A DNA stretch of 64,000 nucleotides from a bacterium (GTDB lineage Bacteria; Cyanobacteriota; Sericytochromatia; S15B-MN24; UBA4093), in the NCBI GenBank assembly GCA_017744355.1, contig JAGIBK010000007.1, forward strand, positions 156,203 to 220,202, given 5' to 3'. The notes beneath the pieces are model-generated. The model ran no database searches, was not told the origin of the DNA, and worked only from the letters and a program-made list of their open reading frames with translations. Below, in pieces: positions 23,917 through 32,562 of the stretch. The position numbers and the translations under genes were made by a program. Positions within the stretch are counted from its first letter, which is position 1. Every line of letters begins with the position of its first letter.

Positions 23917-24482
23917 CGCGCCCCCAATCCAATCACCCAGGCGAGCACTTCCTCGGCGGCCACGTCGAGCGGCTCGCCGGGGATCAGGGAAAGCTTCAAG
24001 AGCGGGACGCCGGATTCGGCGATCGCGCTCTCTTTCATTTGGCGGTTCTCTTCTTCGAGGTAGTTGGCCTTGGTGCCGTTCTCGATGAGCAAGAGCCCCG
24101 CGGGGGCCAGGGTGTCGCGGTAGGCGAGCAGGAAGTCCACCGGCGCCTGGCGCATGCGGTGCCAGCCGGTGTGGGTGAGGCGGCCCGGGTCGAAGGCGCT
24201 CTCGAGGCGCGCCTTGGGGAAGATGACCAGGCCTTCGCGGGCGGCGAGCCCCTCCAGCAGCTTGAAGACCTCGGCCTGGGTCGCGTCCAAAAGCGCGGCC
24301 TTGGGGATGATGAGGGCCGGCAGGTCCTGGGCGACGAGGCCCCCTTCGGGGTCGCGCATGGCGGCGAGGCCGACCCAGATCAGGCCGATGATGATGAGGG
24401 CGCCGAGAATTCCGATAAGCATGGCGTAGGTCCAGATCCGGTGAGGATGGGGCACAGGGGCCGAAAGGCCCTTTATCAGCAT
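23877..24482 (-). CDS. Membrane-anchored protein with DUF2726-like nuclease-fold domain
   Basis: This 201-residue protein has one N-terminal membrane helix (YAMLIGILGALIIIGLIWVGL). The soluble part, ALLDATQAEVFKLLEGLA, LVIFPKARLES, RQAPVDFLLAYRD, GLLLIENGTKANY and SGVPLLKLSL, follows the layout of DUF2726-type domains (E-x2-F..L, then R-x4-DF, then a strand with E, then a GIPLL strand), which have a restriction-endonuclease-like fold. The assignment is tentative. The last codons overlap the convergent gene at 23488. Its start lies 85 bp from the divergent ABC transporter gene. Confidence 0.65.
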   Translation of the reverse strand: MLIKGLSAPVPHPHRIWTYAMLIGILGALIIIGLIWVGLAAMRDPEGGLVAQDLPALIIPKAALLDATQAEVFKLLEGLAAREGLVIFPKARLESAFDPGRLTHTGWHRMRQAPVDFLLAYRDTLAPAGLLLIENGTKANYLEEENRQMKESAIAESGVPLLKLSLIPGEPLDVAAEEVLAWVIGLGARYSEGSRTQVDLL

Positions 24483-24567
24483 CCAACAAAACCAGGCCGG
24501 TGTCGAGCTTTGCCCGCAATGGGCCTACAATACCCTTTGGCGCAAGGCACGACGAAAGGACGAGGCG

Positions 24568-26379
24568 TTGATCGGAGGCGGTGGGTTCTACGGATCGTGG
24601 CGGATCGGGGCACAGAGCGAAAAGGCGACTTTGTCGCGGACGCACCTGAAGCGGATCGCGCGCTACTTCAAACCCTACGGCGCTCTCGTGGCGGCCACGC
24701 TCGGGGTGGTGGCCGTCTCGGCCCTTTTGGGGCTGATCCCGCCCCTCTTGCTGCGGACCCTCATCGACGACGCCCTGCCCCACGGCAACCTCGCCCTGGT
24801 CAACTGGCTCGCGCTGGGCATGATCCTGGCGCCCTTGGCCGCCGGTCTCTTGGGGGTGCTCGAGACCTTCCTGGACGAGAAGATCAGCCAGGGCATCATG
24901 CTCGATCTGCGCCTGTCGCTCTTCGCGCGGCTGCAGCAGCAGACCATGGCCTACTTCACGGCGACGCGCCCCGGCGAGATCACGAGCCGCCTCAACAACG
25001 ACGTCAATGACCTCCAGGACGTCTTCTCGGACACGGTCGTCGCCATCTCCAACAACCTGTTCATCGTGGTCTCGACCCTGGTGGTGGTCTTCACGCTCAA
25101 CTGGCGGCTCGCGCTGCTTGCGATCGCCATCCTGCCCCTCTTCATCCTGCCCGCGCGCTGGGTGGGCCGTATCCGCCAGGGCATCGTCACCCAGAGCCAG
25201 GAGAAGAAGGCCGACCTGACCGCCTACGTGCAGGACGCCATGAGCATCAACGGCTTTTTGATGCGCCGGGTGTTCGGCAACCGAGAGCGCGAGCGCTCGA
25301 AGTACGCCACGCTGAGCCGGGACCTGCGCGATATCCAGATCCGGCGCTCGCTGGTCTGGCGCTGGTTCACCCTGACGCTTGGCCTCTTCTCGGCCTTGGG
25401 GCCCGCCATCATCTACTGGTACGGCGCGCACCTGATCGTGCAGGGGGCGCTGACGGTGGGGACCATCGTGGCGTTCGTCGCCTATCTCGGTCGCCTCTAC
25501 GGGCCGGTCTCGGCGCTCGCCAACGTGCACGTCGAGGTCATGTCGGCGATCGCCGTCTTCGAGCGCCTTTTCGGCGTCCTGGACCTGGTGCCGAGCATCC
25601 AGGACCGACCGGGAGCGCGGGCGATTTCAACCTCCGAGGGCCATCTTTCGTTCGAGCACGTGGGCTTCCACTACCGGCCGGATCGGTCCCTGCTGCAAGA
25701 CGTCTCGTTCGAGGCGCGGCCGGGCGAGCTGGTGGCGCTGGTGGGCCCCTCCGGGGCGGGCAAATCCACCATCAGCTACTTGATCCCGCGCTTCTACGAC
25801 CCGACCGAGGGGCGCGTGCTGCTGGACGGCACGGACCTTCGCGATCTCACGCTCGAAAGCCTTGAGGCCCAGATCGGGGTGGTGACCCAGGAGCCCTTCC
25901 TGTTCCACACCACCATCAAGGAGAACCTCCGTTACGCCAAGCCCGAGGCCACGGACGACGAGATCGTCGCGGCGTGCCGCTCTGCCAACATCCACGAGAT
26001 GATCGCAAGTCTGCCCGAGGGCTACGACACCACGGTGGGTGAGCGGGGCTACCGCCTGTCGGGCGGCGAAAAGCAGCGCCTGGCCTTGGCGCGGGTCATC
26101 CTCAAGTCGCCGCGCATCCTCATCCTGGATGAGGCCACCTCGGCCCTCGACTCCCACTCGGAGGCCCTGATCCAGGCTGCGCTCACGCCCTTGATGGAGG
26201 GCCGCACGACGGTTGCGATCGCGCACCGCCTCTCGACCATCCTGCACGCGGACCAGATCCTCGTGGTCGAGCGGGGCCGGATCGTCGAGCAGGGGAGGCA
26301 CGCCGAGCTGCTTGCGCGGGGCGGCCTGTACGCGAAGCTCTACCGCGAGCAGTTCGCGGAAAAGAAGCTGGAAGCTTGA
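24568..26379 (+). CDS. ABC transporter, fused permease and ATPase (MsbA-like exporter)
   Basis: This 603-residue half-transporter starts at TTG 24568 (AAAGGA upstream). Six membrane helices occupy about residues 30-320. The ATPase domain contains Walker A GPSGAGKST (about 392-400), the Q-loop TQEPF, the signature LSGGEKQR (about 496), Walker B ILILDEATSALD and the switch IAHRLST (about 551). It works as a homodimer in the inner membrane, exporting lipids, peptides or drugs. The closest general family is MsbA/LmrA-like type IV exporters, and the substrate cannot be told. The 3' end abuts tmk with one base between the stop codons. Confidence 0.92.
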   Translation: MIGGGGFYGSWRIGAQSEKATLSRTHLKRIARYFKPYGALVAATLGVVAVSALLGLIPPLLLRTLIDDALPHGNLALVNWLALGMILAPLAAGLLGVLETFLDEKISQGIMLDLRLSLFARLQQQTMAYFTATRPGEITSRLNNDVNDLQDVFSDTVVAISNNLFIVVSTLVVVFTLNWRLALLAIAILPLFILPARWVGRIRQGIVTQSQEKKADLTAYVQDAMSINGFLMRRVFGNRERERSKYATLSRDLRDIQIRRSLVWRWFTLTLGLFSALGPAIIYWYGAHLIVQGALTVGTIVAFVAYLGRLYGPVSALANVHVEVMSAIAVFERLFGVLDLVPSIQDRPGARAISTSEGHLSFEHVGFHYRPDRSLLQDVSFEARPGELVALVGPSGAGKSTISYLIPRFYDPTEGRVLLDGTDLRDLTLESLEAQIGVVTQEPFLFHTTIKENLRYAKPEATDDEIVAACRSANIHEMIASLPEGYDTTVGERGYRLSGGEKQRLALARVILKSPRILILDEATSALDSHSEALIQAALTPLMEGRTTVAIAHRLSTILHADQILVVERGRIVEQGRHAELLARGGLYAKLYREQFAEKKLEA

Positions 26380-26380
26380 A

Positions 26381-26998
26381 TTACCGGCGTGCGGCGAGGC
26401 GATCCATCACCAGCGCGCGCACCTCGTTCGTGACCGTCGCCAGATCCCGACTGGCGTCGACCCGCACGATGTTGGCGTCCGGCATGGCCGCGAAGATCTC
26501 GCGGACCTTCACCAGGAACTCTTCCTGCTCGTAGCCCTTGTTGTTCGCCTCGCCGCGCCCGCCGCGGATGCGGCCGATCCCGGTTGAGGGCGGCGCGTCC
26601 AGCATGAGGACGAGGTCCGGCTTGGGGAAGTGGGCATTGAGCGCGCGGATGTGGTCGGGATCGATCCCGAGCGCGCCCTGGTAGGCGATGTTCGAGTAGA
26701 AGTAGCGATCGACGAGCACCACCGCACCCGCTTCGAGGGCGGGCAGGATGTTCTCGTTCACATCCAGCGCGCGGTCCTGGATGAAGAGATTCAATTCCTC
26801 GTCGAGGGTGATGCCGTCCCGGCCCTCGGCCGCGATGCGCCGGATCTCACGCCCGTAGACGCTGTCGGTCGGCTCGCGGGTCCGCTTGACGGGGAAGCCC
26901 TGGGCCTCGAGGAACTGCTCGAGCTGGGCGAGTTGCGTGGATTTGCCCATCCCGTCGATGCCCTCGACGGCGATGAAAAGACCTTTTTGCTTGTTCAT
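26381..26998 (-). CDS. tmk: Thymidylate kinase
   Basis: This 205-residue protein, the usual length, phosphorylates dTMP to dTDP. The P-loop GIDGMGKST is at residues 13-21, TREPTDS is the dTMP-site Arg-Glu-Pro motif, and VLVDRYFYSNIAYQG is the DR-x3-S-x3-YQ signature. The lid region RGGRGEANNKGYEQ carries several Arg residues. All key residues are present. The start codon lies 26 bp from the divergent methyltransferase gene. Confidence 0.93.
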   Translation of the reverse strand: MNKQKGLFIAVEGIDGMGKSTQLAQLEQFLEAQGFPVKRTREPTDSVYGREIRRIAAEGRDGITLDEELNLFIQDRALDVNENILPALEAGAVVLVDRYFYSNIAYQGALGIDPDHIRALNAHFPKPDLVLMLDAPPSTGIGRIRGGRGEANNKGYEQEEFLVKVREIFAAMPDANIVRVDASRDLATVTNEVRALVMDRLAARR

Positions 26999-27024
26999 GA
27001 TGCTTCCAATGCTACCATAGGGGG

Positions 27025-28200
27025 ATGAAGAAAGACCTGACCTTGGTGGCGACCACGGCCTTCGGCCTCGAAGCCCTCGCCGCCCATGAACTCCGCGCCC
27101 TCGGCTACGACGACGTCAAAGTCGAGAATGGCAAAGCCACCTTCCAGGCCGATTGGTCGGGGGTCGCCCGCGCCAACACCTGGCTGCGCACCGCCGAGCG
27201 CGTCCTCATCAAGCTGGGCGAGTTCCCGGCGCGCACCTTCGACGAGCTCTTCGACCAGACCAAGGCCCTGCCCTGGGAAGAGTTCATGCCCGAAGACGCC
27301 ATGTTCCCCGTCGAAGGCAAGAGCCACCTCTCTCAGCTCAGCAGCGTTCCCGCCTGCCAAGGCGTGGTCAAGAAGGCCATCGTCGAAGCCATGAAGCGCC
27401 GCTACAGGCGCGAGGTCTTCGCCGAAACGGGCGCCCGCTACCGGATCCTGGTGGCCCTCCACAAGGACGTGGCGACGCTGACCCTCGATACGACGGGCAT
27501 CGGCCTGCACAAGCGCGGCTACCGCAAGCTCACCGCCCCGGCTCCGCTCAAGGAGACCATGGCCGCGGCGCTCGTGACCCTCAGCCGCTGGCATCCCGAC
27601 CGCTATCTCATCGACCCCTTCTGTGGCTCGGGCACCATCCCCATCGAGGCGGGCCTCATGGCGCGCAACATCGCGCCGGGCCTCAACCGGGACTTCGACG
27701 CGTCCGACTGGCGCGTGGTCCCGAAGGGCGTCTGGGCCGAGGCCCAGCAGGAGGCCCAGGACCTGGTGCGGCGGGACGCGGAGATCCGGGGCATCTACGG
27801 CTCGGACATCAGCGCCGAGGTGCTGAGCACCGCCCGCTACCACGCCAAGGAGGCGGGCCTCGAGAACGACATCTTCTTCGAGAAGAAGGCCCTCAAGGAC
27901 TTCCAGACCAAGAAGAAGTACGGCACCATCATCACCAACCCGCCCTACGGCGAGCGCCTGGGGGACAAGCCCGAAGTCGACCAGCTCTATCGCGACATGG
28001 GCAAGGTCTTCGCGCCCCTGGACACCTGGGGCATCTACGTCCTGACCCCGCACGTGGGCTTCGAGCGCCTCTTCGACCGGGTCGCCCACAAGAAGCGCAA
28101 GCTCTACAACGGCAACATCCGCTGCGATCTGTACCAGTACTTCGGCAAGCGCCCGCCGCGCGAGCAGGTCGTGGACGAGACCGAACCCGTCACCCCCTGA
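27025..28200 (+). CDS. THUMP-domain class I RNA methyltransferase (RlmL N-terminal-like)
   Basis: This 391-residue protein begins with a ferredoxin-like and THUMP RNA-binding part (about residues 1-155: LVATTAFGLEALAAHELRAL, VNVT-like YRILVALHKDVATLTLDTTG). A Rossmann methyltransferase follows, with DPFCGSGTIPIEAGLMARN (SAM site, about residue 195), IYGSDISAEVLSTARYHA and the catalytic TNPPYGERLGD (about residue 313). The NPPY motif marks N2-methylguanine enzymes; the E. coli relative makes m2G2445 in 23S rRNA, and related enzymes act on tRNA. The exact target is uncertain. A bidirectional terminator follows. Confidence 0.88.
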   Translation: MKKDLTLVATTAFGLEALAAHELRALGYDDVKVENGKATFQADWSGVARANTWLRTAERVLIKLGEFPARTFDELFDQTKALPWEEFMPEDAMFPVEGKSHLSQLSSVPACQGVVKKAIVEAMKRRYRREVFAETGARYRILVALHKDVATLTLDTTGIGLHKRGYRKLTAPAPLKETMAAALVTLSRWHPDRYLIDPFCGSGTIPIEAGLMARNIAPGLNRDFDASDWRVVPKGVWAEAQQEAQDLVRRDAEIRGIYGSDISAEVLSTARYHAKEAGLENDIFFEKKALKDFQTKKKYGTIITNPPYGERLGDKPEVDQLYRDMGKVFAPLDTWGIYVLTPHVGFERLFDRVAHKKRKLYNGNIRCDLYQYFGKRPPREQVVDETEPVTP

Positions 28201-28214
28201 CGCACGTCATATCA

Positions 28215-28253
28215 TTCAAGCGGCCCCACGGTTGAACCGTGGGGCCGCTTGAA
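28215..28253. terminator. Bidirectional terminator between convergent genes
   Basis: A 39-bp perfect palindrome has 19-bp arms around a single central base (TTCAAGCGGCCCCACGGTT with its complement). It serves the methyltransferase gene on one side and the coiled-coil gene on the other, with an AATTTT tract following on the plus strand. Confidence 0.88.
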
Positions 28254-28259
28254 TTTTGC

Positions 28260-31200
28260 CTATTTCGAGAGCTTGCTGAGCACCTGCACGACCATGTGCA
28301 TGCGGTGCGAGAGAGCGTCCTGGGTCTCGCGCATCGCTTCGAGGCTCGCCTTGAGGGCCGCGTTCTCCTGTTCGAGCGCGGTGAGCGCCTGCCCCTGCGA
28401 GGCTTGCAGGCTGCCGAGCTCTTCCTGGATCCAGGTCTCGGTGCGCGCGGCCGCCGCGGTGTTGGCGTCGAGGGCCTGAGCAAGCAGGCTGCTCTGCTCG
28501 GCCAGCTGCTGTACCAGGCCGGTCAGGTCGTCGACCTTGCCGGTGAGCGCCGGGTCCTGGCGATTGGTACCGACCTCTTGCTGCAACTTGCCGAGCTGCG
28601 CGAGGGCCGCGTTCAAGGCCTCTTGCTGGCGGCCGTGGGCGAGGGCGAGGCCTTCGAGGCGGCCCTTGAGCCCGCCCAGCTCGCCGCTGAGGCGCTGGGT
28701 GCTCTCGGTGGCCTGCTGGCTCTTCTCGAACTTCGCTTCCAGGCTGCCGAGTGCTGCTTGCGCCTGCTCGAATCGCTGGTTGGCGAGGGTTTCGACCGCC
28801 CCGGTGCGGGTGGCGAGGTCTTCGAACTTGCCGAGGAAACGCCCTTCGGCCTCCTGGAGCCGCTTGTCCAGCGCGCCCTGCTCGCGGCGCAGGTCCTCGC
28901 CGATTCCACGCAGGCCGGTGTCGGCCTCCTTGAGCAGCGAGTCGAGGCGCCCCTGGGCCGAATCCCAGCGTGCGTCGAACTGCTTGAGCTCCGCTTCGAC
29001 CGCTTCGAGGCGCCCTGCGAGCGGGGACAGGGCCCCTTCGAGGGAGTCGAGCCGCGAAGGCAGCGGCGAGAGGGTGTCTGCGAGCGTGCCGAGGCGGCCG
29101 TCGAGCTGCCGGCTTTCGTCGGCGAGGCCTTCGACGCGCGTTTCGAGAGTCGCCTGGCGCTTGTCGCTCGCCTCGTTGCGCTCGGCCAAGGCGGCGGCTT
29201 CCGCCTGCATCGCCTCTACTTGCTCGGCGAAGGTGGCGAGGCGAGCCTCGAAGGCGGCGGTCCGGGCCTCGACGGCCTGGGCGCGCTCGTCGAGGGTACG
29301 GACGGGAGCGACCTCGCGCCGCAGGGCGGGGATGGCGTCGTCCACGATCGTCGCCAGCTCGGTCATGAGGGTTTCGAGATCGGTCTGGTGGCCTTGCTGG
29401 GCGGCCGCGAGCTCGTCGCGCAGCTCTTCGAGGGTGGTCTCGAGGTGTTCGAGGCCCGAGGCGAGGCGCTGCTCGCCGGCTTCCATCAGGCGCGCGTCGA
29501 GGGCTTCGAGCCGGGCTTCGAGGTCCAGGATGAAGCCGTCTACCCGCTCGGCGACCTGGCCGCGGACCGCTTCGATGTCGGCGCGAATTCGCGGCAGATC
29601 CTGGGCGACGGCGGCGTCCAGCTCGTTACGAAGCCCTTCGAGCGCAAGCTGCTGCTCGGCGAGGGCTTCTCGGCCCTGCGCCTCGCGTGCGCTCAGATCC
29701 GCTCGCAGGTCGGTCTGGAGGGTGGCGAGCCCCTCGTCCAGCGCGTTGCGGTAGGCGGCGATTCGCTCCTCGAAGCCCAGGAGGGATTCCTCGAGGCGCT
29801 CGGCATTGGCACCGAGGGCCGTGACCTCGTCGGCGAAGCGCTGTGCCGTGCTTTGGATGAGCTGCTCGACATCGCGCACGGCGTGGGCCTGGCTCTGGAG
29901 GTCGCTGCCCAGCTCGGCCTCGGCTTGGGCGAGGGCGCCTTCCAGGGTCGCAAGGCGTTCGGTCTGGGCATCGAGGGCTCGGCGCGTGCCGTCCGAGTCG
30001 GCGCTCTCGCGCGCTTCGAGCGAGTCGAGAGCAGCCCGGGCGCTCACGATAGAGGCTTCGAGACGGGTGAAGTCCTCCTGCATCCGCGCGTCGGTCGAGG
30101 CCAGGTCGTGCGCGAGCTGGGCTTCGAGCTCGCGGACGCGTGCGTCGAAGCGCTGATCGAGCGATGCGAGATCCTGCCCTGCCTGTGCCTGCTGGGCGGA
30201 GAGGTCCTGGTCGAGGCGATCGCGCAGGGCCCGGGTCTCGGTCACGAAGCGCTCGTCGAGGCCGGAGAGCTTGGCGGCGAGCGCCCCGCGCTCTGCTTCG
30301 GCGAGGGCCTGTGCGGCTTCGAGCTCGCCCGTGAACTGGGTGCGCAGCGCCGCGACCTCTTTGGCCAGGCGCTCGTCGAGCGCGGTGAGCCGGGCGGCAT
30401 GGGCCTCGTGGCCGGCCGTGCGCTGAGTCTGCTCGGCTTCGAGGCTCGTCGCAAGCTGCTCGTGCAGCGCCTTGCGCAGGGTCTCCAGCCGCTCGTCGAG
30501 GGTGGTGAGGCGCTCGGCGGTGCGGCTTTCGGCCGCCTTCAGCTCGCTGGTGAGTTTGCTCTGGAGCGCATCGCGCTCGGTGTCCTGCGAGCCGAGCTGC
30601 TCGTCGGTGCGGGCGGTGAGCCCCGCGAGCTCCACCTTGAGCTTCACGCCGAGGCTCGCCATCTCGCCCGTCAGGCGCTGGTCGATCTCGGCGAGCTTCG
30701 CTGCCAGGCGCGCGTCGGCGGCTTCGAGCCCCTCGCCGAAGCGGGTCTCGAAAGCTTCGAGCGAGTCGTTGAGGCCGCGCTCTTGCCGCGTGAGGCGATC
30801 CTCCAGGCCGCGGCGGGCGTCCTGCTCGTCCATGATCCCGGTGCGGGCCTCGTCGATTCGTGTCAGGAGCGAGGCCTGCACGTCGCCCCAGGCGGCCCGG
30901 GCGTCTTCGAGACGCTGCTCGGCCTGGTTCACGATGATGCTCAGCTCGCCGACGCTCGAAGCGGTCGTGTCCTGGAGCTTGCGGACTTCCTCACGCACCC
31001 AGTTGCGTTGCCCCGAGAGGCGCTCTTCGGTGTGGCTCCACAGCTCTCTGAGGTTGCGCACCTGCTCGGATCGCAGGAACTCCACGTCGTCGCCCGCGAT
31101 GGCCGCCGGTAGCTGCGAGGGCACGTCGGCGAAGGGCACCAGCCCCTCGGGCCCCGAGGACCGCGGGGTGGTGCGGCCCCGGTTGAGGCGATCGCGCAAG

Positions 31201-32228
31201 GGCCCCGTCACCCGGCGCAGGGCGTGCTCGCCGAAGGCGATGGGGCCTTCTTCGAGGCCGGGCCAGCGCTGCTTCCAGCCGACCAGGGCGAGGCCGAAGA
31301 GGAGGGCGACTCCCGCGAGCGGGTAGAGGACGAGCCCCTTGGGGATGCCGGGGCTGCCGAGCGGAGCGGTCGAGACCATGGCCGGGCCGCTCATGAAGGT
31401 GGAGTCGAGGGCCAGGGGCGGGTTGACCCCGCTCAGGGGATGGCGCACGACCACGGCCCAGCCCGTCGAGGGCACCCGGGCGACGGCGAAGAGAGCATCG
31501 GAGGTTGCAAGGAAGCCCTCGCCCTCACGGATGAGCTGCTGGCACCAGTCGCGGTCCTCGCCGCTCGGCGCGGCCGCGTTCGACAGCGCCTTGCCCTGGG
31601 CGTCGAGCAGGTAGTGGCGAACACCGTCCGCCTTGGGCAGCGACGCGAGCGCCTCCGAGAAGTAGGAGAAGGGAATCCGCGCGGCGAGCACCTGGCCGGT
31701 CGGGCTGTTGACCGCGGCGATGAGGGCAGCGAGCTGGGGGCGCTCGGCGACCCATGGCCCGCGGCGCTGGATGTCGCTCACGTCCTCGGCGCTCAGGTAG
31801 CGCTCGCCGGCGGGCTGGAGGGTGTACTCGGAGCCCTTGCCGGGGACGGCGGTGAAGAGGGTCAGGGGCCACTGGCTACTGCCCGCGTTCAGGGCGAGGC
31901 GCTCGCGCGAGAAGGCGCTCAGGTCCCCTTCGGCCACGGTGGAGAGCAGGGAGGTGCTGCGCCGCAGGGCGGTGTCGACCCGGTTGGCGAGCGCGGTCGC
32001 CTCCTGCTGGACGGCGCGGTCGGGCTGGATGGCCGCCAGGGCGTAGGTCTGATCGCCCGGGGTGCTTGGGGCCTGGACGGGCAGCACCAGGGCGACGGTT
32101 CCCGCTACCGCGATCCCGAGCAAGCCCAATCCCCACTTGCGGCCAATTCTCACGCGCCCCCCCTTTGTTCTGCGTCCGGCTGTTCGCTTCCCATTATCGT
32201 CCGCAGGGCGATTGGAAGTCTGAGACAT
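28260..32228 (-). CDS. Giant membrane-anchored coiled-coil protein with Cache-like extracytoplasmic region
   Basis: This 1322-residue protein has a basic N-terminus, a membrane helix (WGLGLLGIAVAGTVALVLP), and an extracytoplasmic region of about 240 residues with Cache-like features (LLSTVAEGDLSAF, VNSPTGQVLAARIPFSYF, LLDAQGKALSN, VPSTGWAVVVRHPLSGVN). A second helix (YPLAGVALLFGLALVGW) follows, then some 900 residues of Ala, Glu, Leu, Arg and Gln-rich heptads. The topology is that of a chemoreceptor, but no HAMP or MCP signalling tip is visible. The cytoplasmic rod could span over 100 nm if continuous. It is divergent from the TIG lipoprotein operon. The role is unknown; sensing or scaffold functions are possible. 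Confidence 0.82.
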   Translation of the reverse strand: MSQTSNRPADDNGKRTAGRRTKGGRVRIGRKWGLGLLGIAVAGTVALVLPVQAPSTPGDQTYALAAIQPDRAVQQEATALANRVDTALRRSTSLLSTVAEGDLSAFSRERLALNAGSSQWPLTLFTAVPGKGSEYTLQPAGERYLSAEDVSDIQRRGPWVAERPQLAALIAAVNSPTGQVLAARIPFSYFSEALASLPKADGVRHYLLDAQGKALSNAAAPSGEDRDWCQQLIREGEGFLATSDALFAVARVPSTGWAVVVRHPLSGVNPPLALDSTFMSGPAMVSTAPLGSPGIPKGLVLYPLAGVALLFGLALVGWKQRWPGLEEGPIAFGEHALRRVTGPLRDRLNRGRTTPRSSGPEGLVPFADVPSQLPAAIAGDDVEFLRSEQVRNLRELWSHTEERLSGQRNWVREEVRKLQDTTASSVGELSIIVNQAEQRLEDARAAWGDVQASLLTRIDEARTGIMDEQDARRGLEDRLTRQERGLNDSLEAFETRFGEGLEAADARLAAKLAEIDQRLTGEMASLGVKLKVELAGLTARTDEQLGSQDTERDALQSKLTSELKAAESRTAERLTTLDERLETLRKALHEQLATSLEAEQTQRTAGHEAHAARLTALDERLAKEVAALRTQFTGELEAAQALAEAERGALAAKLSGLDERFVTETRALRDRLDQDLSAQQAQAGQDLASLDQRFDARVRELEAQLAHDLASTDARMQEDFTRLEASIVSARAALDSLEARESADSDGTRRALDAQTERLATLEGALAQAEAELGSDLQSQAHAVRDVEQLIQSTAQRFADEVTALGANAERLEESLLGFEERIAAYRNALDEGLATLQTDLRADLSAREAQGREALAEQQLALEGLRNELDAAVAQDLPRIRADIEAVRGQVAERVDGFILDLEARLEALDARLMEAGEQRLASGLEHLETTLEELRDELAAAQQGHQTDLETLMTELATIVDDAIPALRREVAPVRTLDERAQAVEARTAAFEARLATFAEQVEAMQAEAAALAERNEASDKRQATLETRVEGLADESRQLDGRLGTLADTLSPLPSRLDSLEGALSPLAGRLEAVEAELKQFDARWDSAQGRLDSLLKEADTGLRGIGEDLRREQGALDKRLQEAEGRFLGKFEDLATRTGAVETLANQRFEQAQAALGSLEAKFEKSQQATESTQRLSGELGGLKGRLEGLALAHGRQQEALNAALAQLGKLQQEVGTNRQDPALTGKVDDLTGLVQQLAEQSSLLAQALDANTAAAARTETWIQEELGSLQASQGQALTALEQENAALKASLEAMRETQDALSHRMHMVVQVLSKLSK

Positions 32229-32562
32229 CGGTCACGCGTTATGTTTTCTTACCCGCTGGGCTTCCCTGGTACATCAACAGATTGCTTGTCGGAATTTGTC
32301 AGTGCTTGTATAGGTTCCCCAGGAAGCAAGGGTGGTACGACTCCCGGGGGTTGGACGCTTCTTTAACGTTGTCCATGCGTTGTCTATGGATTCTTTCCCC
32401 CTGTTGAGGGGATATGAATCGCCAGGGGTCCTGTTTTTCGGATGAAGGCCATGTTCCTCTGGGATCTTGTGAGTTTTGTGAATAAGTGATGTTTTTCTCA
32501 TTTAGTCAGCAGGGTTTTGTGGTTCAGGGGTACATCCCGGTCGCAAGGGGGTGCAGGACGAC
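32229..32562. promoter_or_regulatory. Divergent intergenic region before the first TIG operon
   Basis: These 334 bp separate the coiled-coil gene from TIG operon A and are clearly less GC-rich than the genes. They must hold both promoters. I see no convincing -35/-10 pair. A short inverted repeat TCCCC...GGGGA lies near 32396-32413. The 75-codon minus-strand frame at 32274-32501 has no ribosome site or recognisable content and is rejected. Confidence 0.45.

Noticed and set aside
28239..31112. 957-codon plus-strand frame across the coiled-coil gene
   Set aside because: It is antisense to the 1322-residue coiled-coil gene, and its composition is the mirror of that gene's heptads. It has no ribosome site. 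GC-rich DNA commonly produces such frames.
32274..32501. 75-codon minus-strand frame in the gap before the TIG operon
   Set aside because: It has no ribosome site and no recognisable content, and it lies in a divergent promoter region.
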